Assembly: GCA_027346205.1 (NCBI GenBank) | Contig: DAIESR010000373.1 | Span: 1 to 8,043, forward strand | From: Beijerinckiaceae bacterium | GTDB taxonomy: Bacteria > Pseudomonadota > Alphaproteobacteria > Rhizobiales > Beijerinckiaceae | Direction: 5' to 3' | Length of the DNA stretch: 8,043 nucleotides | In this document: positions 1 to 4,636 of the stretch, in pieces | Position numbering within the stretch: the first letter of the stretch is position 1 | How the letters are laid out: the number at the start of each line of letters is the position of its first letter | Position numbers and translations under genes: made by a program | Notes under the pieces: model-generated | What the model was told of the DNA's origin: nothing | The model's database searches: none | The model's input: only the letters and a program-made list of their open reading frames with translations

Positions 1-2
1 CG

Positions 3-833
3 AAGCTCTTTGCCGCCGCGGGATCGGGGCAGGGCGAAGCGATGACAGAGGCGCGCATGCTTCTGTGTGCGGCGCTCGGCATTGAGCCCATTACATTTCT
101 GCGCGAGTCGGAGCAGCCGATCGAGGCTCGGGCCGCGGAGATCACAGAGAAGATCGCCGGCTGGGTCGAGCGCCGGGTCCGGCATGAGCCTGTGTCTCGC
201 ATTCTAGGCCACAGAGAATTCTGGGGCCTCGATCTCGCCATTGATCCTTGCGTGCTCGATCCACGCGCGGATACGGAAACGCTCGTCGAAGCCCTTATCG
301 ACACGATGGCGGAAAAAAGCGATGCGCCCTTGCGTATTCTCGATCTCGGCACCGGTTCGGGCGCGCTTTTATGCGCGCTGCTCGCCAATTTTTCGCTGGC
401 ATTCGGTGTCGGCATCGATCTTTCGGTGAAGGCATGTGCGATCGCGGCCAGGAATCTCGACGCGCTCGGGCTTTCTTCGCGCGGAAAAATCGTCTGCGGC
501 GATTGGACGAAGGCGCTCAACGGCTCTTTCGATGTGATCGTCTCGAACCCACCCTATATTGCCCCCGCGGAGATTGCGACGCTCGATCCTGATGTCCGCG
601 AATATGATCCGATGCTCGCGCTCGACGGCGGCGATGATGGCTATGCAGCCTATCGTGCCATTATTCCGGCGCTGCCGGGCCTGCTCGCACGCGATGGCGT
701 GGCGGTGTTCGAACTGGGCATCGGCCAGGCGAAAAGCGTCGGCGATCTTCTCGAAGCGACGGGCCTCCGCATCATGGGTGTGAAGTACGATATCGCTGGC
801 ATCGAGCGCACGATCATGGCGAAGCAAGGTTAG
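3..833 (+). CDS. prmC: Peptide chain release factor N5-glutamine methyltransferase PrmC (HemK), 5' end outside window
   Basis: PrmC methylates the glutamine of the GGQ motif of release factors RF1 and RF2 in the cytoplasm, using S-adenosylmethionine. Seen, numbering from the ATG at 42: the N-terminal domain ends in REFWGLDLAIDP and a PRADTE segment (about 59-80). The SAM-binding motif is DLGTGSG (101-107), the acidic ribose-binding motif is GIDLS (124-128), and the catalytic NPPY is at 169-172. NPPY followed by a DGGDDGYAAYR segment separates PrmC from other N-methyltransferases. The ATG at 42 is probably not the start: the frame stays open to base 3 and the upstream codons read KLFAAAGSGQGEA, which fits the family's N-terminal helix region before the EARMLL segment. 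The true start therefore lies left of the window. In Hyphomicrobiales prmC usually follows prfA, which would lie upstream. A palindromic repeat begins 8 bases after the stop. Function is confident; only the start is missing. Confidence 0.95.
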   Translation, partial: KLFAAAGSGQGEAMTEARMLLCAALGIEPITFLRESEQPIEARAAEITEKIAGWVERRVRHEPVSRILGHREFWGLDLAIDPCVLDPRADTETLVEALIDTMAEKSDAPLRILDLGTGSGALLCALLANFSLAFGVGIDLSVKACAIAARNLDALGLSSRGKIVCGDWTKALNGSFDVIVSNPPYIAPAEIATLDPDVREYDPMLALDGGDDGYAAYRAIIPALPGLLARDGVAVFELGIGQAKSVGDLLEATGLRIMGVKYDIAGIERTIMAKQG

Positions 834-840
834 GCGCGGC

Positions 841-891
841 CCTTCTCCCGCAAGCGGGAGAAGGTGTCATGCGAAGCATGACGGATGAGGG
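841..891 (-). repeat. Mosaic palindromic repeat, copy A (inverted relative to copies B and C)
   Basis: There are two hairpins in tandem. The first is a perfect 11-bp stem, CCTTCTCCCGC (841-851) with GCGGGAGAAGG (854-864), around AA. The second is a perfect 7-bp stem, GTCATGC (866-872) with GCATGAC (876-882), around GAA. The box GGATGAGGG (883-891) closes the unit. The same boxes recur at 1963-2043 and 2508-2588 in the opposite order. It lies 8 bp after the prmC stop and could block exonucleases or end transcription, but no T-run follows, so I call it a dispersed repeat and not a terminator. Confidence 0.85.
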
Positions 892-940
892 CACTTGCCG
901 CATTGCTCAGGCTCGAACATCATATTGCTATGATCGAGCG
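877..940 (+). pseudogene. Remnant of the left end of a DUF559 cassette
   Basis: These 64 bases align without a gap to 2093-2156, the segment that leads into the DUF559 gene. Shared blocks are the 15-mer CATGACGGATGAGGG, then ACTTGCCGC, TGCTCA, AACATCATAT and ATGATCGAGCG, with roughly ten mismatches in all. The ATG at 930 sits exactly where the DUF559 start (2146) does. The likeness stops after about four codons, and the frame closes at TGA 972-974 (14 short codons). It is best read as the surviving left end of a second, deleted or truncated copy of the cassette. No function is expected. Confidence 0.7.
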
Positions 941-1101
941 AGCAATCGAAGCCGATCGCAAACGATGCGCCTGAACTGATCTACGCTCTGCGGCTCATGA
1001 ATTAGCGGGCCGCTTCCGGATAAAAATTAGTCGGGAAAGATTTCCATGCCCTCACGTCATTCCGCTTCCCAGCGCTCTCCAGCTGTCCTGGACGGCCGCT
1101 G

Positions 1102-1668
1102 CTACCTGCCAATGACGGTAGACAGAACACCGATAGCGGAGCCACCGTTCCCTCCAACGGTCACCCTCATCCCAACTCCAGGTCCGCTTTGAATAATTTT
1201 GAGCCCATTTGTATTTAGACCAACATTTGGGACAGTCGAACCTGGCGATCCTTGCACGGATATATCAGCGCCTATGCCCCCGCCGCTATTTTCGATCACG
1301 GTTGCTCCAGAGGAGGGCGGCATTATTGGCGCATAAATATTATTGCCATTTCCAGGGACATTGATGTTTGGGGCGCCGTAATTGGTTTGGCCGGTCCCTT
1401 GCGCACATGCTTCATTGCGCGCGAGAACGAAAAATAGACCTATTGCCGACACGGCAATTGTAGCGACCGACACTGCAACGCGCGTCTTCATGCCGTAAGC
1501 CCTCGCTTGGAAAGCCCAAATCGAGCCTAAAACCGCGAAGAATATAGCAGAAAACCAAAAAAGCGCATAAGCCATATGGGGTTGCGAGCAGATCACCGCA
1601 ATTCCCCAACCGAATACGATGCCCGCCGCGATGCCGGCAAGGACGAGAACAAATTCCGATAGCCCCAT
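1102..1668 (-). CDS. Hypothetical membrane protein, three N-terminal helices and a Gly/Asn-rich tail
   Basis: I do not recognise a family in this 188-residue protein. The first half carries three hydrophobic segments at about residues 5-27, 32-53 and 62-82, the first rich in small residues (AGIAAGIVFGWG). The last hundred residues are low in charge and rich in Gly, Asn, Ser, Pro and Val, with stretches such as NVPGNGNNIYAP and SGPGVGMRVTVGGNGG, and look like a flexible or beta-rich domain outside the membrane. The ATG at 1668 is the farthest upstream start: an in-frame TGA lies four codons before it (1678-1680), and no convincing Shine-Dalgarno precedes it. Codons are visibly richer in A+T than in prmC or hrcA (for example the ATAAATATTATT run near 1333), which suggests later arrival or weak selection. 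It is flanked by repeat-rich spacers and has no operon partner. That it is a real gene is likely because the membrane pattern is coherent; its role is unknown. Confidence 0.6.
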   Translation of the reverse strand: MGLSEFVLVLAGIAAGIVFGWGIAVICSQPHMAYALFWFSAIFFAVLGSIWAFQARAYGMKTRVAVSVATIAVSAIGLFFVLARNEACAQGTGQTNYGAPNINVPGNGNNIYAPIMPPSSGATVIENSGGGIGADISVQGSPGSTVPNVGLNTNGLKIIQSGPGVGMRVTVGGNGGSAIGVLSTVIGR

Positions 1669-1681
1669 AACTCGGCATCAT

Positions 1682-1962
1682 GCCATATCGGCTGTAGGAG
1701 TCGATAGAGCTGCGCTGACTGTCTAGACTGCTGACCCGCTCTTGTCATTCCCCATGGACGGTTTTTGCCGCCCGCATCTTATGGAGCGCACCCGATCCCG
1801 CGCGTGACATCGGCCAATAGGCGCCGGTCTCGCGGGTCTTTTCCTTCGCATTGACAGACAGGGCAGGCCGGCGCGCGGCTTGAAAGCGGCCGATCTGATT
1901 TGCGCGTTTCGGCAAGCAGATATTCGGGAAGCTCGTTTTGGTACGAGCTTGTGCTTGATTCC
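1682..1962. other. Spacer without a recognisable gene
   Basis: This spacer lies between the start of the membrane-protein gene and repeat copy B. Overlapping minus-strand frames are open here, but none has a ribosome site, recognisable domain or plausible protein composition. The only structure I see is the inverted repeat at 1929-1950. Confidence 0.5.
1929..1950. repeat. Perfect 8-bp inverted repeat
   Basis: AAGCTCGT (1929-1936) pairs perfectly with ACGAGCTT (1943-1950) around the loop TTTGGT. No T-run follows on either strand, so a terminator is not supported. It stands 12 bases before repeat copy B and may be part of the same repeat-rich block or an operator-like palindrome. Its function is unknown. 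Confidence 0.5.
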
Positions 1963-2043
1963 ACGGATGAGGGGTGGTGCCGGTTGAAAAATCCCTCATC
2001 CGGCCGGCTCCGCCGTCCACCTTCTCCCGCGAGCGGGCGAAGG
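1963..2043 (+). repeat. Mosaic palindromic repeat, copy B
   Basis: The unit begins with ACGGATGAGGG (1963-1973), then an 18-base spacer, then the inverse box TCCCTCATCC (1992-2001). A GC-rich mini-hairpin around CGGCTCCGCCG follows, and the stem CCTTCTCCCGC (2020-2030) / GCGGGCGAAGG (2033-2043) has one mismatch. It aligns without gaps to copy C at 2508-2588 with only a handful of differences, so the two are direct repeats flanking the DUF559 gene. They are about 545 bp apart. Confidence 0.85.
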
Positions 2044-2092
2044 GGAGCGCGCCCGTGAGTTGAAGCCGGCCGACATATGCGGCGGCCTATGG

Positions 2093-2107
2093 CATGACGG
2101 ATGAGGG
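2093..2107 (+). repeat. Left 15-bp direct repeat bounding the DUF559 cassette
   Basis: CATGACGGATGAGGG here is identical to 2504-2518, at the end of the DUF559 gene, and to 877-891, in the remnant beside prmC. The two cassette copies lie 411 bp apart and enclose exactly the DUF559 leader and reading frame. Confidence 0.8.
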
Positions 2108-2145
2108 GACTTGCCGCGCTGCTCAAGTTTTAACATCATATCGCG

Positions 2146-2508
2146 ATGATCGAGCGGCGCAGCACTTATCAGCTCACGAGCGCCCGGCGTTTGAGTCGGA
2201 ACATGACGCTTGCCGAAAGCATCCTCTGGCGGAATTTGCGGGATCGCGGCATCGGCGCCAAATTTCGGCGTCAAGTGCCCATTGGGCGCTACGTTGCTGA
2301 TTTTGTCTGTATCGCAGCAAAACTCATTCTCGAATTGGATGGACCTCTGCACGATGATCCGGAGCAGCGGGCGCATGATCTTTCTCGCGATGCATGGCTT
2401 CGCGCTCATGGCTGGCAAATTCTACGCTTTCCGAATGACCTCGTGATTGGCGAGTCGCCTGCGGTCTACGACGAAATTGCGCGGGCGATCGCGGCACGTG
2501 TGTCATGA
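2146..2508 (+). CDS. DUF559 family protein, Vsr/PD-(D/E)XK-like endonuclease fold
   Basis: This 120-residue protein has the DUF559 (PF04480) layout. MTLAESILWRNLRDR is at 20-34, then KFRRQVPIGRYVADFVC (39-55), KLILELDG (59-66), a His at 69, an Arg-rich helix, and GWQILRFPND near 89-98. By analogy with Vsr-type nucleases, D52, E63 and D65 are the likely metal-binding core. The family often has GGQH or GxxH after the LELDG strand; here it is GPLH, so one usual polar residue is changed but the His remains. Length is normal for the family. ATG 2146 is chosen because relatives carry some 10-20 residues before the MTxAE motif, and the leader shared with 877-940 ends at this ATG; no Shine-Dalgarno is seen. 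The stop codon lies inside the right direct repeat, and copies B and C of the palindromic repeat flank the gene. DUF559 proteins have no settled biological role; nuclease activity is inferred from the fold. Confidence 0.88.
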   Translation: MIERRSTYQLTSARRLSRNMTLAESILWRNLRDRGIGAKFRRQVPIGRYVADFVCIAAKLILELDGPLHDDPEQRAHDLSRDAWLRAHGWQILRFPNDLVIGESPAVYDEIARAIAARVS

Positions 2509-2518
2509 CGGATGAGGG
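2504..2518 (+). repeat. Right 15-bp direct repeat, overlapping the DUF559 stop codon
   Basis: CATGACGGATGAGGG is identical to 2093-2107. The TGA at 2506-2508 that ends the DUF559 frame is part of this repeat, so the element supplies the gene's stop codon. Confidence 0.8.
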
Positions 2519-2588
2519 TTGGTGCTGGTGGAAACATCCCTCATCCGGCCGGCTCCGCCGTCCACCTTCTCCCGCAGGCGGGAGAAGG
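2508..2588 (+). repeat. Mosaic palindromic repeat, copy C
   Basis: It has the same order as copy B: ACGGATGAGGG (2508-2518), an 18-base spacer, TCCCTCATCC (2537-2546), a GC-rich mini-hairpin, and a perfect 11-bp stem CCTTCTCCCGC (2565-2575) / GCGGGAGAAGG (2578-2588) around AG. The outer boxes are inverse to each other, so the left half can also fold as a long hairpin. It begins on the last base of the DUF559 gene. Confidence 0.85.
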
Positions 2589-2655
2589 GCCGCGCCCGGC
2601 ATTGGAGGATTCGTTTCAGCCCGCTCAGACGTCCCCGCCCGCCATGGCGCCGTTG

Positions 2656-2678
2656 ACCTCTTGCCTTGCGGGGGAAGG
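2656..2678 (+). repeat. Decayed fragment of the same palindromic repeat, copy D
   Basis: ACCTCTTGCCTTGCGGGGGAAGG resembles the ACCTTCTCCCGC-N2-GCGGGAGAAGG core with several changes, and the stem is largely lost. It sits about 40 bases before the TIR-like gene, in what would be its promoter region, so this gene is also preceded by the repeat family. Confidence 0.45.
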
Positions 2679-2702
2679 GGGGCGGCCCTATAAGCGGCTA
2701 AC

Positions 2703-2707
2703 AGGAG
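2703..2707 (+). promoter_or_regulatory. Ribosome binding site of the TIR-like gene
   Basis: AGGAG lies 9 bases before the ATG at 2717. It fixes the start of the TIR-like gene and is the clearest Shine-Dalgarno in the window. Confidence 0.75.
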
Positions 2708-2716
2708 TTTCAACCA

Positions 2717-3178
2717 ATGTCCAAGCCGCGTATATTTGTTATCTTTAAGAATGATGACATCAATTACATGAACGAGCTTCTTGCTAAGGATGCGAACAAG
2801 GAATTCGATTTCGTGTACGAGGCCACTATACCCAGAGTCGGGATTCATACCGCTGATGGGAAGCTGGTCAAGAACGAGTTGACCGATAAGATCAAGGCAT
2901 GCACGCATCTGCTTTGCCTTATCGGCAAGGATACCGCGAACAACGACTGGATCAATTGGCAGGTCCAGACCGCCTCTGTCACGGGAAGAAAGGTGATCGC
3001 AGCGAGAGCCGAGATCCATTACAAGAGCCCGGCCGCGCTTCTCAACTTTGGTGCAACTTGGGCAAAGTCGTTCACCTTCGACGGAATCAAGGCGGCTATT
3101 GCCGCTGGCGAATCCTCGAGCTTGCCGGTTGCAGCCATGCCGCTCTCGTCGGGTGATACCGACGGCAGTTTCGGATAA
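2717..3178 (+). CDS. Stand-alone ThsB/MTH538-type TIR-like protein (DUF1863)
   Basis: This 153-residue protein looks like a MTH538/ThsB TIR-like domain (PF08937). Strand one is RIFVIFKNDD (5-14), the helix starts INYMNELLAK (15-24), and later come THLLCLIGKDTANNDWINW (63-81) and the strand KVIAARAEI (92-100). The fold spans about residues 4-128, followed by a Ser/Gly-rich tail. Relatives include ThsB of the Thoeris anti-phage system, which makes a cyclic-ADP-ribose-type signal from NAD+ for ThsA; other relatives are uncharacterised. In relatives the DWINW segment usually continues with Glu (WxxxE); here residue 82 is Gln (CAG at 2960-2962), so NADase activity is doubtful. No ThsA-like gene is in the window. 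The start is supported by AGGAG nine bases upstream. Base composition is visibly less GC-rich than in hrcA, which suggests transfer. It is convergent with hrcA, with 108 bases between them. Domain assignment is fairly sure; a role in defence is inference. Confidence 0.75.
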   Translation: MSKPRIFVIFKNDDINYMNELLAKDANKEFDFVYEATIPRVGIHTADGKLVKNELTDKIKACTHLLCLIGKDTANNDWINWQVQTASVTGRKVIAARAEIHYKSPAALLNFGATWAKSFTFDGIKAAIAAGESSSLPVAAMPLSSGDTDGSFG

Positions 3179-3198
3179 AGAGCCGGCGCATATTCTTG

Positions 3199-3224
3199 TC
3201 GGAAAAGTTGATCGACTTTTCCGA
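3199..3224. repeat. Perfect 10-bp palindrome between the TIR-like gene and hrcA
   Basis: TCGGAAAAGT (3199-3208) pairs with ACTTTTCCGA (3215-3224) around TGATCG. It sits between two converging genes and could work as a shared terminator, but no T-run follows on either strand; the A-run at 3229-3235 lies on the wrong side for each. The core resembles the GGAAAAG...CTTTTCC palindromes I recall as dispersed elements in Rhizobiales, so a second repeat family is as likely as a terminator. Confidence 0.6.
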
Positions 3225-3286
3225 TCGAGAAAAAACGTTCCAGCTCAAAATGCTTTGGCGCGCTCTCGTGCATAAGGGCGCCGCAC

Positions 3287-4387
3287 CTATCTTCCCTGCA
3301 CCACGCGCCCCACGAGTTTCGAGGTGTAATCGACCATGGGCACGATGCGCGAATAATTGAGCCGCGTCGGGCCGATGACGCCGAGCACGCCGACGATATG
3401 GCGGTGGCTGTCATGGAAGGGCGCGGCGATCATCGAGGAGCCGGAGAGCGAAAACAGATTGTTCTCCGAGCCGATGAAGATGCGCACGCCTTCGCCGCCT
3501 TCCGCCCGGCTCAGGAGATCGATCACTTCCTTTTGCGTTTCCAGATCGGAGAGCAGCAGACGGATGCGTTCGAGTTCTTCGAGCGCCGTCAGATTTTCGA
3601 GAAGATTGGCCTGGCCGCGCACGATGAGCTGCTGGCCCTGGCCCGCGACATCGACCCAGCTTGCGAAGCCTGCGTCGACGAGGCGCGCGGTCAATTCGCC
3701 GAGCTCTGTCTCGGCGATCTCGCGCGTCTCCTCGATCGCGGCTTTGGCCTGAGCCAGCGTGCGGCCGGAAATCCGGGCATTGAGATAATTGCCGGCGTCG
3801 ACCAGGGCAGAGGCGGGCAGGCCGCGCGGCAATGGCACGATGCGGTTTTCCACCGAGCCGTCGGAGGCGACGAGCACCGCGAGCGCGCGCTCGGGATCGA
3901 GCCGCACGAATTCGATATGTTTGAGCCGCGCATTCTCTTTCGTCGTGACGACCACGCCCGCGCTCCGGGTGAGGCCCGACAGCGTCGTCATGGCATCGCT
4001 CAACATGGTTTCGAGCGTCTGGTCTTGCGACGAGGCCTTGATTTGCGCCTCGATCTTGTCGCGCTCCTCGGCGCCGATGTCGCCGATCTCCAGCATCGCG
4101 TCGACGAAGAAACGCAGGCCGAGCTCGGTCGGCAGCCGGCCGGCGCTGGTGTGTGGGGCATAGATGAGGCCGAGTTCTTCGAGATCCTGCATCACATTGC
4201 GGACGGAGGCGGGCGACAGCGCCATGGGGAGAAGCCGCGACAAATGCCGCGAGCCCACCGGCTCGCCATACGCCAGATAGGATTCGACGATGTGCCGGAA
4301 AATCTCGCGCGGCCGCTCGTTCAGCATGCCGAGCGCGCTCAAGTCGAAACGCATGGATCTTGGTGGATAGTCGATAGGTCCGCTCAT
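3287..4387 (-). CDS. hrcA: Heat-inducible transcription repressor HrcA
   Basis: HrcA represses chaperone operons (groESL, sometimes dnaK/grpE) by binding the CIRCE operator, and is kept folded by GroEL. Numbered from the ATG at 4387 (366 residues), the winged-helix region is [20 protein letters not shown] (22-41), [14 protein letters not shown] (41-54), then [18 protein letters not shown] (58-75). The hallmark [18 protein letters not shown] follows at 79-96. The C-terminal GAF-like dimerisation domain ends in [23 protein letters not shown]. Length fits the family. An upstream in-frame ATG at 4456 would add 23 residues, but its Arg-rich extension is unlike relatives, and an ATG at 4354 is also possible; I prefer 4387. 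I see no CIRCE sequence in the window, so no autoregulation is evident. In Hyphomicrobiales hrcA commonly precedes grpE and stands opposite rph; here the TIR-like gene lies downstream and a TPR gene is divergent. Confidence 0.93.
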   Translation of the reverse strand: MSGPIDYPPRSMRFDLSALGMLNERPREIFRHIVESYLAYGEPVGSRHLSRLLPMALSPASVRNVMQDLEELGLIYAPHTSAGRLPTELGLRFFVDAMLEIGDIGAEERDKIEAQIKASSQDQTLETMLSDAMTTLSGLTRSAGVVVTTKENARLKHIEFVRLDPERALAVLVASDGSVENRIVPLPRGLPASALVDAGNYLNARISGRTLAQAKAAIEETREIAETELGELTARLVDAGFASWVDVAGQGQQLIVRGQANLLENLTALEELERIRLLLSDLETQKEVIDLLSRAEGGEGVRIFIGSENNLFSLSGSSMIAAPFHDSHRHIVGVLGVIGPTRLNYSRIVPMVDYTSKLVGRVVQGR

Positions 4388-4636
4388 CTGGCGCAAGATC
4401 CGAGATTTTGAAATCGTATGACCGCGCCGCGAAAGGCCGACGGGGCGCGCAAGCATAAAATGGCTGCGGGGCTACGGCGATGCAAGTCTCGCGACAGGTC
4501 CCGCCTTTTGGCATCGCCTCCCGCATCAAAGTGGCGCGTCAGGCTCAGGAAAGATTGCTGGGCTTTTCTTGGGCATCCTAGTGCGCTTCGTCTTGGTCTT
4601 CTGGGCTAGGGGCGGTTGCCTTACCGGGCTTGATCC
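4388..4636. other. Divergent intergenic region between hrcA and the TPR gene
   Basis: This spacer must hold the promoters of both genes. I see no CIRCE element, no clear sigma-32 promoter and no convincing -35/-10 pair on either strand. A TTGCTG at 4555-4560 has only a poor -10 match (CTAGTG) 17 bases on. An in-frame TGA at 4631-4633 precludes an N-terminal extension of the TPR gene. Confidence 0.4.

Noticed and set aside
42..44. ATG 42 as the start of prmC
   Set aside because: The frame is open to base 3 and the upstream residues fit the PrmC N-terminal helix; starting here would remove part of the release-factor-binding domain.
1745..2126. Two overlapping minus-strand open frames (91 and 115 codons) before the DUF559 gene
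   Set aside because: They run through repeat copy B, have no ribosome site and no recognisable domain; the apparent protein text is translated repeat DNA.
841..2588. CRISPR array, because similar palindromic repeats recur
   Set aside because: The copies are unevenly spaced, occur in both orientations, contain no uniform spacers and no cas genes are present; they are dispersed palindromic elements.
2324..3019. 231-codon minus-strand frame across repeat C and the TIR-like gene
   Set aside because: It crosses the DUF559 3' end, the repeats and the TIR-like gene antisense; the TIR-like gene has a proper ribosome site and domain on the plus strand.
3398..4411. Long open frame of 337 codons on the + strand, opposite hrcA
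   Set aside because: The minus strand carries a full HrcA with its signature motifs. The plus-strand product is a composition-driven shadow, rich in Arg, Glu and Ala, with no recognisable domain.
4388..4636. CIRCE operator or heat-shock promoter near hrcA
   Set aside because: I looked for the GCACTC...GAGTGC inverted repeat on both strands and found none here or elsewhere in the window.
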